From contig NZ_BMRY01000002.1 of NCBI RefSeq assembly GCF_014648875.1, positions 496,001-560,000 of the forward strand: a DNA stretch of 64,000 nucleotides, read 5' to 3'. Position 1 is the stretch's first letter. Each line of letters starts with the position of its first letter. The position numbers and the translations under genes are program-made. This document shows positions 52,004 to 59,911 of the stretch, piece by piece. Source of the stretch: Streptomyces parvus (GTDB lineage: Bacteria > Actinomycetota > Actinomycetes > Streptomycetales > Streptomycetaceae). Under the pieces are notes generated by a model, which worked only from the letters and a program-made list of their open reading frames with translations, ran no database searches and was not told the origin of the DNA.

Positions 52004-52701
52004 GCACGAACACACCACAGGACGAGCAGGGGGCGACGGACCGGCCCATCAGGGTCATGGTCGTCGACGACCACCCCATGTGGCGCGACGCGGTCGCCCG
52101 CGACCTGACCGAGTCCGGCTTCGACGTCGTCGCGACCGCCGGGGACGGCCCGCAGGCGGTCCGCCGGGCCAAGGCGGTGAGCCCGGACGTCCTCGTCCTC
52201 GACCTGAACCTTCCCGGCATGCCCGGCGTCCAGGTCTGCAAGGAGCTCGTCGGCTCCCATCCCGGCCTGCGGGTCCTGGTCCTCTCCGCGAGCGGCGAGC
52301 ACGCCGACGTCCTGGAGGCGGTGAAGTCCGGGGCCACCGGCTATCTCCTGAAGTCCGCCTCCACCCAGGAACTGACCGACGCCGTCCGCTCCACCGCGGC
52401 CGGCGACCCGGTCTTCACCCCCGGCCTGGCCGGCCTGGTCCTCGGCGAGTACCGCCGGCTCGCCTCCGACCCCGCACCCGTGGCGTCCGACGAGCCCAAG
52501 GCCCCGCAGCTCACCGACCGGGAGACCGAGGTGCTGCGGCTGGTCGCCAAGGGACTCTCGTACAAGCAGATCGCCGAACGCCTGGTGATCTCCCACCGCA
52601 CGGTCCAGAACCATGTGCAGAACACCCTCGGCAAGCTCCAGCTGCACAACCGGGTGGAGCTCGTCCGGTACGCCATCGAGCGCGGCCTCGACGACGTCTG
52701 A
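52000..52701 (+). CDS. macR: MacR-type response regulator (NarL family)
   Basis: A 233-residue regulator coupled to the MacS-like kinase by an ATGA overlap. The receiver has VVDDHPMW, Asp68 in LDLNLPG, the Ser in LVLSASG and Lys in YLLKSAS. The LuxR-type helix-turn-helix spans about 165-228 (LTDRETEVLRLVAKGLSYKQ). From published work MacR acts on membrane or lipoprotein genes in S. coelicolor; targets in this window are not evident. Confidence 0.9.
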   Translation: MSTNTPQDEQGATDRPIRVMVVDDHPMWRDAVARDLTESGFDVVATAGDGPQAVRRAKAVSPDVLVLDLNLPGMPGVQVCKELVGSHPGLRVLVLSASGEHADVLEAVKSGATGYLLKSASTQELTDAVRSTAAGDPVFTPGLAGLVLGEYRRLASDPAPVASDEPKAPQLTDRETEVLRLVAKGLSYKQIAERLVISHRTVQNHVQNTLGKLQLHNRVELVRYAIERGLDDV

Positions 52702-52785
52702 CCCGGCGGGGGCGGGGCCGTGGCCGTATATTCGCGCTGACCGGCCCTGCCCAGCTCCGTCCTCAGACACAGTTCGGGAGAATCC

Positions 52786-53784
52786 GTGGAAATCCTGGCC
52801 TTCGGTGTGCAGTCCGACGAGAAGCCCCTGATCGAGACGGCCTTCGAGGGACTGCACGAGGTCCGCTGTCTGGACGTCTTCCTCAACCGGGACACCGCCC
52901 CCATCGCGGCCGGCTACGAGATCATCTCCACGAGTGTCAACGCCGACCTCAGCGCCCCGGTGCTCCAGACGCTCGCCGCGGGTGGCACGCAGATGATCGC
53001 CCAGCGCTCCACCGGCTTCAACAACATCGACCTGGAGGTCGCCGAGCGGCTCGCCCTCCGCGTCGCCCGGGTCTCGTACTACTCGCCGTACTCGGTCGCC
53101 GAATTTGCCTGGACGCTCGCCATGGCCGTCAACCGGCGCATCATCCGCGCCGCGAGCCGCACCCGGGACTTCGACTTCCGCCTCGACGGGCTGCTCGGCC
53201 GGGACATGCGCGGCCGGACCGTCGGCGTGCTCGGCACCGGCAAGATCGGCGAGGTGTTCACCCGGATCGCCCACGGCTTCGGCATGAAACTGCTCGGCTG
53301 GGACGTCGTCGAGAACCCGGCCTGCGTCGAGCTGGGCATGGAGTATGTGGAAAAGGAGCGGCTGTTCGCCGAGGCCGACCTGATCAGCCTGCACGTGCCG
53401 CTGCTGCCCAGCACCCAGCACATCATCGACGAGGCCGCCCTCAAGGCGATGAAGGACGACGCGATCCTCGTCAACTCCAGCCGGGGCGGCCTCATCGACA
53501 CCGCCGCCCTGGTCACCGAACTCCGCGCGGGCCGCTTCCTCGGCGTCGGACTCGACGTGTACGAGGCGGAGGCCGGGCTGTTCTTCCTCGACAAGTCCCT
53601 GGAGGGCATCGACGACGACACCCTCGCCCGCCTGGTGACCTTCCCCAACGTCGTCGTCACCTCGCACCAGGCCTACTACACCGAGGACGCGGTGGGCCAG
53701 ATCATCGACGCGACCGTTCAGAACGTCACCGACCACCTGGCCCGCCGCCACAGCGAGAACGTCCTCGTACCGCGGACTCCCTAG
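52786..53784 (+). CDS. D-lactate-type 2-hydroxyacid dehydrogenase
   Basis: A 332-residue NAD-dependent dehydrogenase of the D-LDH group. The Rossmann motif is VGVLGTGKIG (147-155). Catalytic residues are Arg233 in NSSRGGLID, Glu262 and His294 in VTSHQAYYTEDA; YYSPYSVAEFAW is the family signature. The start is GTG at 52786 with GGGAG five bases upstream. It would interconvert pyruvate and D-lactate, perhaps under oxygen limitation. It is convergent with trpEG, eight bases away, without a visible terminator. Confidence 0.92.
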   Translation: MEILAFGVQSDEKPLIETAFEGLHEVRCLDVFLNRDTAPIAAGYEIISTSVNADLSAPVLQTLAAGGTQMIAQRSTGFNNIDLEVAERLALRVARVSYYSPYSVAEFAWTLAMAVNRRIIRAASRTRDFDFRLDGLLGRDMRGRTVGVLGTGKIGEVFTRIAHGFGMKLLGWDVVENPACVELGMEYVEKERLFAEADLISLHVPLLPSTQHIIDEAALKAMKDDAILVNSSRGGLIDTAALVTELRAGRFLGVGLDVYEAEAGLFFLDKSLEGIDDDTLARLVTFPNVVVTSHQAYYTEDAVGQIIDATVQNVTDHLARRHSENVLVPRTP

Positions 53785-53792
53785 GACCTGTC

Positions 53793-55691
53793 TCAGCTCG
53801 GCACGGGCAGCCCCGCCAGCAGCTCCGTCACGATCGCCGAGCCCCGCACGGTCAGCACCGACTCCGGGTGGAACTGCACCGAGGCGAAGCCCGGCCCGCG
53901 CAGCGCGTGCAGCTCACCGCTCTCCTCGTCACGGCTCACCTCGACACCGTGCGCGGCCAGCTCGGCGGCGGCCTGGCCGTCGCACCGGGCGGTGAAGCTG
54001 TTGTAGAACCCCACCGTCTCCGGCCGCCCGAACAGCTCGATCCTGGTCTGAGCACCCTGGTACGGCACCGCCTTGCGGACGATCCCCAGCCCCAGCTCCG
54101 CCGCGATCAGCTCGTGCCCGAGGCAGACCCCCAGCAGCCCGTGCCGGTGGTCCCGCACCAGCTCGGCGGCGAGCTCCCGCAGCAGTCGCATCTTCGGGTC
54201 GGTGAGATCGCCGGGGTTCCCCGGGCCGGGGCCCAGCACCACGGGCCCCTCGTGCGCCCGGACCGCCTCGCGCAGCCCCGGCTCGTCGTACCGGCGCACC
54301 GAGACGTCGAGACCGGACGCCCGCAGCAGATGGGCCAGCATCGCGGTGAACGTGTCCTCGCCGTCCACCACCAGGGCGTGCCCGGACAGGTCCCGGACGC
54401 GCTCCTGCATCCGCAGCCAGAACGGGGCGAGCCCGCCGCGCCGGTCGTCCAGCGCCGCCTGCACCCGGGGGTCGGACGCCAGGCGCGGCCGGTCCGCCTC
54501 CGCCGCCGGGCGGCCCGGCCGCACCCCGAGGGCGGCCAGCACCCCGGCGGCCTTGGCGTGCGTCTCGGCCACCTCGCCCGCCGGATCCGAGTGGCGTACG
54601 AGCGTGGCCCCGACCGGCACCTTCAGCGAACCGTCGGGGGCGATGTCGGCGGTACGGATCAGGATCGGCGAGTCCAGCGTCTGCGCCCCGTTCGCGTCCC
54701 GGCCCAGCAGGGCCAGTGCCCCCGCGTAGTAGCCGCGCCCCCCGGACTCGTACCGCTCGATCACCCGGCACGCGTTCTGCACCGGGGAGCCGGTCACGGT
54801 CGCCGCGAACATCGCCTCGCGCAGCACGTCCCGCACATCCAGCGAGGACTTCCCGCGCAGCTCGTACTCGGTGTGCGCGAGGTGGGCCATCTCCTTGAGC
54901 CGGGGCCCGACCACCACCCCGCCCATGTCGCCCACCGTGCACATCATCTTCAGCTCCTCGTCGACCACCATGGACAGCTCCTCGCTCTCCTTGCGGTCCC
55001 CGAGGAACGCCAGCAGGCTCTCGGGGGTGGGCCCCTCGGCCGGGTAGCGGTACGTCCCGCTGATCGGGTTCATCACGACCGTGCCGCCCGACATCCGCAC
55101 ATGCACCTCGGGGCTGGCGCCCACCAAGGTCCTGTCCCCGGTGTGCACCACGAACGTCCAGTACGCGCCCCGCTCGCCCGCCAGCAGCCGCCGGAACAGC
55201 GCCAGCGCGTCCGCCCGTCCGAACCCGGGGATCTCGCCCCGGAACGTCCGCCGGATCACGAAGTTCGCGCCCTCGCCCTGCCCGATCTCGTCCCGGATCA
55301 CCCGCCGCACGATGTCCGCGTACTCCTCGTCCGGCACATCGAAGCCGCGGTCCACCACGGTCACGTCATGGGCGGGCAGCGCCGCCAGCACCTCCGCGAG
55401 CTCCAGCTCGTGGTGCTCGTCGGCGACCAGCACGCTCAGCGGCGTCCCGTCGTCGCGGACGTCGAAGCCCCGCTCGGCGATCTGCCGGAACGGCACCAGG
55501 GCCAGCGCGGGCGACGCGCCCACCGGCAGATCGGCCAGCCGGTCCGCCTCCCGCACCCCGCCGATCAGCAGTTCGACGTGATCGTGGTCACGCCCGGGTG
55601 TACGGCGGCGCAGCAACGCGAACGGCGGGGCGTCCTCGGAGAGCAGCCGGCCGATGAGGGCCGACGCGGATCGGGACGAGGTCTGGGACAT
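53793..55691 (-). CDS. trpEG: Fused anthranilate synthase TrpE-TrpG
   Basis: A 632-residue fusion of chorismate-binding and glutamine amidotransferase parts. The TrpE-like domain (about 1-400) has HLAHTEYELRGKSSLDV-type and TVTGSPVQNACRVIE regions. The GATase domain (about 435-632) has Cys523 in GVCLGHE and His608-Pro-Glu610. AAGGAAC precedes the ATG at 55691. The usual N-terminal tryptophan feedback motif is not obvious, as in PhzE/ADIC-synthase-like fusions. The tryptophan-rich leader and attenuator upstream nevertheless argue for tryptophan-responsive anthranilate supply. Confidence 0.92.
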   Translation of the reverse strand: MSQTSSRSASALIGRLLSEDAPPFALLRRRTPGRDHDHVELLIGGVREADRLADLPVGASPALALVPFRQIAERGFDVRDDGTPLSVLVADEHHELELAEVLAALPAHDVTVVDRGFDVPDEEYADIVRRVIRDEIGQGEGANFVIRRTFRGEIPGFGRADALALFRRLLAGERGAYWTFVVHTGDRTLVGASPEVHVRMSGGTVVMNPISGTYRYPAEGPTPESLLAFLGDRKESEELSMVVDEELKMMCTVGDMGGVVVGPRLKEMAHLAHTEYELRGKSSLDVRDVLREAMFAATVTGSPVQNACRVIERYESGGRGYYAGALALLGRDANGAQTLDSPILIRTADIAPDGSLKVPVGATLVRHSDPAGEVAETHAKAAGVLAALGVRPGRPAAEADRPRLASDPRVQAALDDRRGGLAPFWLRMQERVRDLSGHALVVDGEDTFTAMLAHLLRASGLDVSVRRYDEPGLREAVRAHEGPVVLGPGPGNPGDLTDPKMRLLRELAAELVRDHRHGLLGVCLGHELIAAELGLGIVRKAVPYQGAQTRIELFGRPETVGFYNSFTARCDGQAAAELAAHGVEVSRDEESGELHALRGPGFASVQFHPESVLTVRGSAIVTELLAGLPVPS

Positions 55692-55771
55692 GGGAGCAGG
55701 TTCCTTCCGGACGGTCCGTACGGGGATCCGCACGGGGTTCACAGGGAGAGGAACGGCTCCTGAACACGGAA

Positions 55772-55794
55772 AAGGCCGCCCCTCGGGCGGCCTT
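55772..55794 (-). terminator. trp attenuator hairpin
   Basis: A 10-bp perfect stem with a 3-base loop (55772-55781 with 55785-55794) is followed on the minus strand by TTTCC, between trpL and trpEG. GGCGGCC at the end of the trpL codons (55822-55828 reversed) can pair with GGCCGCC in the 5' arm, giving a competing antiterminator. Confidence 0.85.
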
Positions 55795-55816
55795 CGCGAA
55801 GTGTCAGCGCGATGAA

Positions 55817-55885
55817 TCAGCGGGCCGCCGGATGAGCGGTCCACCACCAGTTCTGGATCGAGATCTGGATCTGTTGCGTCGACAT
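55817..55885 (-). CDS. trpL: trp leader peptide with three tandem tryptophan codons
   Basis: A 22-residue leader, MSTQQIQISIQNWWWTAHPAA plus Arg, with three consecutive TGG codons at positions 13-15. When charged tRNA-Trp is scarce, ribosomes would stall there and favour the antiterminator. No ribosome site precedes the ATG, and a -10-like TAAGGT ends six bases upstream, so the transcript is probably leaderless. Confidence 0.92.
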   Translation of the reverse strand: MSTQQIQISIQNWWWTAHPAAR

Positions 55886-55891
55886 GCCCCG

Positions 55892-55897
55892 ACCTTA
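55892..55897 (-). promoter_or_regulatory. Leaderless-type -10 element of trpL
   Basis: Read on the minus strand this is TAAGGT, six bases before the trpL ATG, so transcription would begin at or next to the start codon. Confidence 0.55.
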
Positions 55898-55926
55898 GCG
55901 GACGATCCGGGCATTGGAGCGGGTGT

Positions 55927-55939
55927 CTCAACTATTGAG
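55927..55939. promoter_or_regulatory. Inverted repeat CTCAA-CTA-TTGAG in the trpL/aroH divergent promoter
   Basis: A perfect 5-base inverted repeat with a 3-base centre lies midway between the two -10 elements, 30 bases from each. It could bind one regulator for both promoters. Confidence 0.5.
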
Positions 55940-55968
55940 CGTTCGAATGGACGCCCTCCGGGACCCCG

Positions 55969-55974
55969 TAATGT
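55969..55974 (+). promoter_or_regulatory. Leaderless-type -10 element of aroH
   Basis: TAATGT ends seven bases before the GTG at 55982, and no Shine-Dalgarno sequence is present. Transcription would start at the start codon. Confidence 0.55.
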
Positions 55975-55981
55975 TGTGCAC

Positions 55982-57334
55982 GTGACCGTGAACGCCAATA
56001 CCTCCGTCGCCGGTGGCAACACCTGGCGAGACCTTCCCGCGGCGCAGCAGCCCGAGTACCCCGACTCCGAGGCGCTGCGCGATGTACTCGCGGACCTCGC
56101 GTCGTATCCGCCGCTCGTCTTCGCGGGCGAGTGCGACCAGCTGCGCGCCCGTCTGGGAGCCGTCGCCAAGGGCGAGGCGTTCCTGCTCCAGGGCGGCGAC
56201 TGTGCCGAGGCCTTCGACGCCGTGTCCGCCGAGCACATCCGGGCCAAGCTGAAGACGCTGCTCCAGATGAGCGCCGTCCTGACCTACGCCGCCTCCGTGC
56301 CGGTCGTCAAGGTCGGCCGGATCGCGGGCCAGTACTCCAAGCCGCGCTCCAAGCCGACCGAGACCCGCGACGGCGTGACCCTGCCGACCTACCGCGGCGA
56401 CTCGGTGAACGGCTTCGCCTTCACCGAAGAGGACCGGGTCCCGGACCCGCAGCGCCTGAAGCAGATGTACCACGCGTCCTCCTCCACGCTGAACCTGGTG
56501 CGCGCCTTCACCACCGGCGGTTACGCCGACCTGCGCCAGGTCCACGCCTGGAACCAGGACTTCGTGAAGTCGTCCCCCGCGGGCCAGCGCTACGAGGCCC
56601 TGGCCCGCGAGATCGACAACGCGCTCAACTTCATGAAGGCGTGCGGCACCGACCCGGCCGAGTTCAAGGCGGTCGAGTTCTACGCCTCGCACGAGGCGCT
56701 GCTGCTGGACTACGAGACCGCGCTGACCCGTACCGACTCGCGTACCGGCGAGCTGTACGACACCTCCGGCCACATGGTCTGGATCGGGGAGCGCACCCGC
56801 CAGATGGACGGCGCGCACATCGAGTTCGCCTCGAAGGTCCGCAACCCCATCGGCATCAAGCTCGGCCCGACGACCACCGTGGACGAGGCGCTCGGCTACG
56901 TCGACCGCCTCGACCCCGAGCGCGAGCCCGGGCGGCTGACCTTCATCGTCCGCATGGGCGCCGACAAGGTCCGCGACAAGCTCCCCGAGCTGGTCGAGAA
57001 GGTCACCGCCTCCGGCGCGACCGTCGCCTGGGTGACCGACCCGATGCACGGCAACACCTTCGAGGCCGCCTCCGGCCACAAGACGCGCCGCTTCGACGAC
57101 GTCCTGGACGAGGTCAAGGGCTTCTTCGAGGTCCACAAGGGCCTCGGCACCCACCCGGGCGGCATCCACGTGGAGCTGACCGGCGACGACGTCACCGAGT
57201 GCGTGGGCGGCGGCCACGAGATCTTCGTGGACGACCTGCACCAGCGCTACGAGACGGCCTGCGACCCCCGGCTCAACCGCAGCCAGTCGCTCGACCTGGC
57301 CTTCCTCGTCGCCGAGATGTACCGCGACCAGTAG
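55982..57334 (+). CDS. aroH: Class II (plant-type) DAHP synthase
   Basis: A 450-residue enzyme that joins PEP and erythrose 4-phosphate as the first step of the shikimate pathway. It has GECDQLRARLG, LLQGGDCAEAF (metal-binding Cys), GRIAGQYSKPRSKPTE, GERTRQMDGAHIEF, KLGPTT, DPMHGNT and GGIHVELTGDDVTEC, all typical of the class II type. GTG at 55982 (VTVNANTSVAGG) was chosen as the family start. It is divergent from trpL-trpEG, which consumes chorismate. A strong hairpin follows. Confidence 0.96.
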   Translation: MTVNANTSVAGGNTWRDLPAAQQPEYPDSEALRDVLADLASYPPLVFAGECDQLRARLGAVAKGEAFLLQGGDCAEAFDAVSAEHIRAKLKTLLQMSAVLTYAASVPVVKVGRIAGQYSKPRSKPTETRDGVTLPTYRGDSVNGFAFTEEDRVPDPQRLKQMYHASSSTLNLVRAFTTGGYADLRQVHAWNQDFVKSSPAGQRYEALAREIDNALNFMKACGTDPAEFKAVEFYASHEALLLDYETALTRTDSRTGELYDTSGHMVWIGERTRQMDGAHIEFASKVRNPIGIKLGPTTTVDEALGYVDRLDPEREPGRLTFIVRMGADKVRDKLPELVEKVTASGATVAWVTDPMHGNTFEAASGHKTRRFDDVLDEVKGFFEVHKGLGTHPGGIHVELTGDDVTECVGGGHEIFVDDLHQRYETACDPRLNRSQSLDLAFLVAEMYRDQ

Positions 57335-57353
57335 GAGTCCTCGCCGGACGCGC

Positions 57354-57390
57354 CTGTGGGGCACGGATCGATGTGATCCGTGCCCCACAG
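57354..57390 (+). terminator. aroH terminator
   Basis: A perfect 16-bp stem (57354-57369 with 57375-57390) has a GATGT loop, 19 bases past the aroH stop. Confidence 0.9.
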
Positions 57391-57431
57391 CCGTACCCGG
57401 GACTTTTGCGCCGCCCGGGGGACGGGTAAGG

Positions 57432-57450
57432 TTAGGTTAGCCTCACCGAC
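57432..57450 (+). promoter_or_regulatory. Iron box (DmdR/IdeR-type operator) before bfd
   Basis: The 19 bases read TTAGGTTAGCCTCACCGAC. They match the IdeR/DmdR consensus (TTAGGTTAGSCTAACCTAA) at 16 of 19 positions. The site lies 48 bases before the bfd ATG, over the likely promoter, so bfd should be derepressed when iron is low. Confidence 0.8.
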
Positions 57451-57497
57451 GAAGACGGGGACGGCACCAGCGACCGACCCGCAGGGAGGTGAACCGC

Positions 57498-57740
57498 ATG
57501 TACGTCTGCTCCTGCTTCGGTGTTACCGAGGCCCAGGTCAAGAAGCATGCGGACGCCGGTGCCTGCACTCCCCGGCAGATCGCGTCGGCCTGCAAGGCCG
57601 GCACGGACTGCGGTGGATGTGTGCGCCGCATCCAGGCTCTGCTGGGACGCGGCGACTGCCCGCGCCGCGAGCTGCTCGACCAGCGGCAGGAACCCGTGGT
57701 CGCCTCCGTCACGCGTCCGGTCCTCTCCGACGCCGCCTGA
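57498..57740 (+). CDS. bfd: Bacterioferritin-associated ferredoxin
   Basis: An 80-residue protein with a [2Fe-2S] centre, starting MYVCSCFGVTEAQVKKHADAG. The four ligand cysteines appear as CSC near the start (Cys4 and Cys6) and CGGC (near 37-40). Bfd reduces ferric iron in bacterioferritin to release it. GGGAGG lies before the ATG at 57498. Its promoter carries an iron box, and bfr is convergent just downstream. The stop region is duplicated. Confidence 0.93.
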   Translation: MYVCSCFGVTEAQVKKHADAGACTPRQIASACKAGTDCGGCVRRIQALLGRGDCPRRELLDQRQEPVVASVTRPVLSDAA

Positions 57741-57764
57741 GCGGTCCGACGCCGCCTGAGCGGT
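57727..57764. repeat. 19-base perfect tandem duplication across the bfd stop codon
   Basis: Bases 57727-57745, including the TGA of bfd, are repeated exactly at 57746-57764. The second copy also contains the TGA. Confidence 0.95.
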
Positions 57765-57774
57765 CGGCCGGCGG

Positions 57775-58254
57775 TCAGCTCTCCGGCTGCTCGATCAGCT
57801 GGGCGATGTAGAGCGGCTCACCGAGCTTCTCGACCAGCTCCAGCTGGGTGTCGAGGTAGTCGATGTGGTGCTCCTCGTCCTCCAGGATCGACTCGAAGAT
57901 GTTCGCGGAAGTGATGTCGCCCTTGCCGCGCATCACTTCGATACCGCGCTTGAGGCGGTCGATCGCCTCCACCTCGACCTGGCGGTCCGCCTGGAACATC
58001 TCGGTGACCGTCTGACCCACCCGGACGTGGAACAGCCGCTGGTAGTTCGGCAGCCCGTCCAGGAACAGGATCCGGTCGGTGAGGATCTCGGCGTGCTTCA
58101 TCTCGTCGAAGGACTCGGCCCGGGTGTACTTGGCGAGCTTGGTCCACCCGAAGTTCTCCTGCATCTTCGCGTGCAGGAAGTACTGGTTGATGGCAGTCAA
58201 TTCGGCGGTCAGCTGCTCATTGAGAAACTCAAGGACCTCGGGGTCGCCCTGCAT
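57775..58254 (-). CDS. bfr: Heme bacterioferritin
   Basis: A 159-residue iron-storage subunit; 24 would form the shell. The ferroxidase ligands Glu18, Glu51, His54, Glu127 and His130 and the heme axial Met52 (in SFDEMKHAE) are present, so it is a true heme-binding Bfr. GGAAGGAG precedes the ATG at 58254. A palindrome 28-49 bases upstream may regulate it. bfd faces it from the left. Confidence 0.95.
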   Translation of the reverse strand: MQGDPEVLEFLNEQLTAELTAINQYFLHAKMQENFGWTKLAKYTRAESFDEMKHAEILTDRILFLDGLPNYQRLFHVRVGQTVTEMFQADRQVEVEAIDRLKRGIEVMRGKGDITSANIFESILEDEEHHIDYLDTQLELVEKLGEPLYIAQLIEQPES

Positions 58255-58281
58255 GGCAAAGGCTCCTTCCAACCGGTGATC

Positions 58282-58303
58282 GATCTGGCAAGTTGGCCAG
58301 ATC
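58282..58303. promoter_or_regulatory. 8-base inverted repeat upstream of bfr
   Basis: GATCTGGC (58282-58289) and GCCAGATC (58296-58303) are separated by six bases. It is not an iron box. It may be an operator or a hairpin in the bfr leader. Confidence 0.5.
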
Positions 58304-58412
58304 CTCGCACCGCGCTCAGCGGCCGTCCAGTAAGTGCACGCTTAGTACGAGTTGCCCCTATGGGGGTCCTCCCTGGTCATGACCACCCCTGCCTGTCTGT
58401 CACCATGGAGAC

Positions 58413-59045
58413 ATGGGTCAGCCGGAAAACCGGGAGAAACGCGGAGCAGAGCAGTCGGAGCTTCCACCAGGACAGCGACTGCAGCGCGGATGGCCGGTCA
58501 CCCACTACGGGCCCGTTCCCAAGTTCAAGCCCGACCGCTGGGAGTTCCGGGTCTTCGGGGCCACCGCCGACGGTGACAAGCACTGCTGGAACCACCAGGA
58601 CTTCTCGGCACTGCCGTTCTCCTCGGTCGTCGCCGATCTGCACTGCGTGACGAAGTTCAGCATGCTCGGCGCCGAATGGGGCGGGGTCCCGGCGGGGGCG
58701 ATCCTCGAACTGGCGCCGCCCGCCCCCGACGCCACTCATGTGATGGTCTGGGCGGAATACGGCTTCTCCTCGAACCTGCGCCTGGCCGACTTCGCCTCCG
58801 AGCGCACCCTCTTCGCCACCCACAAGGACGGCGAACTCCTCACCGCCGAGCACGGTTTCCCGCTCCGCCTCGTCGTCCCGCACCTGTACGCCTGGAAGGG
58901 CCCCAAATGGGTCCGGGGCATCGAGTACATGACGGCGGACCGGCGCGGATTCTGGGAGGAGCGGGGCTACCACAACATCGGCGACCCCTGGTCCGAGCAG
59001 CGCTACTCCTACCAGGAGGAGCCCGGGGACGGACCCGAGCTCTAG
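58413..59045 (+). CDS. Sulfite oxidase-like molybdopterin oxidoreductase
   Basis: A 210-residue protein with the sulfite-oxidase molybdopterin fold, of the short YedY/MsrP-like class. The molybdenum-ligand cysteine is Cys78 in VVADLHCVTKFSM. GAEWGGVP and VWAEYGFSSNL belong to the cofactor pocket. It has no twin-arginine signal, so it probably acts in the cytoplasm. Its TAG stop overlaps that of the convergent nfo gene in CTAG. The physiological substrate is unknown. Confidence 0.88.
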   Translation: MGQPENREKRGAEQSELPPGQRLQRGWPVTHYGPVPKFKPDRWEFRVFGATADGDKHCWNHQDFSALPFSSVVADLHCVTKFSMLGAEWGGVPAGAILELAPPAPDATHVMVWAEYGFSSNLRLADFASERTLFATHKDGELLTAEHGFPLRLVVPHLYAWKGPKWVRGIEYMTADRRGFWEERGYHNIGDPWSEQRYSYQEEPGDGPEL

Positions 59046-59905
59046 AGCCCTCGGAGCTTCTTGAGCCGGGCCACGTCCGCCGCGTGCCCCTCCTTGCCGC
59101 CGGGCGTCTCGATGATCAGAGGTACGCCCTCGGTCGCCGGATGGGCGAACAGCTCGGCGAACGGCTCCGCCCCGATATGACCGGCGCCGATGTTCTCGTG
59201 CCGGTCCTTGTGGGCGCCCACGACGTCCTTGGAGTCGTTGGCGTGGATCAGCTTCAGCCGCCCCTCGCCGACCGTCTCCACCAGCAGGTCCAGCGTCTGC
59301 CGCATCCCCGACGGACCGGTCAGATCGTGCCCGGCGGCGTAGATGTGGCAGGTGTCCAGGCAGATGCCCAGCTTCGGGTGGGAGTCAAGCGCCTCGAAGT
59401 ACGGCCCGAAGTCCCAGGTCCGGGAGCAGAGCGAGAAGCCCTGGCCGGCCGTCGACTCCAGCAGCAGATCGGGATCGTCGTCATGGGTCAGCTCGTCCAG
59501 CAGCGGCCGCATGTGCTCCCGCACCTGGGCCAGCGCCTCGGTGCGCGGTCGCCCGCCGGTCGCCGAACCGGTGTGCACCACCACGCCCAGCGCGCCGATC
59601 TCCCGGGCCCGCCGCAGCGAGTGGCGCAGGGACTCCACGGACTTCTCCACCGTCGCCTCGGTGTGCGAACCGAAGTTGATCAGATACGGGGCGTGGACGT
59701 ACGCGGGCATCGAGGCCGCCGCGCACTCGGCGCGGAACAGCTCGTCCTGCGCCGGGTTCCCGGCGGGCGTCGCCCAGCCGCGCGGGTTCGCCACGAAGAC
59801 CTGCACGGTCTCCGCCGCCAGCTCGCGCGCGTACTCCAGGCCCACCTTGGCGAGGCCGCCGGCCACCGGGACATGCCCGCCCACCGGGTTCCGCAGAGAG
59901 TCCAT
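59042..59905 (-). CDS. nfo: Deoxyribonuclease IV (AP endonuclease family 2)
   Basis: A 287-residue TIM-barrel endonuclease that cuts at abasic sites in base-excision repair. Zinc-binding motifs are YVHAPYLINFGSH, VVHTGSATGG, LLLESTAGQG, CLDTCHIYAAGHD, LIHANDSKDVVGAHKDRHENIG and PLIIETPGG. Its stop overlaps the stop of the molybdopterin gene. It begins six bases after the kinase gene and is probably co-transcribed with it. Confidence 0.93.
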   Translation of the reverse strand: MDSLRNPVGGHVPVAGGLAKVGLEYARELAAETVQVFVANPRGWATPAGNPAQDELFRAECAAASMPAYVHAPYLINFGSHTEATVEKSVESLRHSLRRAREIGALGVVVHTGSATGGRPRTEALAQVREHMRPLLDELTHDDDPDLLLESTAGQGFSLCSRTWDFGPYFEALDSHPKLGICLDTCHIYAAGHDLTGPSGMRQTLDLLVETVGEGRLKLIHANDSKDVVGAHKDRHENIGAGHIGAEPFAELFAHPATEGVPLIIETPGGKEGHAADVARLKKLRGL

Positions 59906-59911
59906 CAGGTT

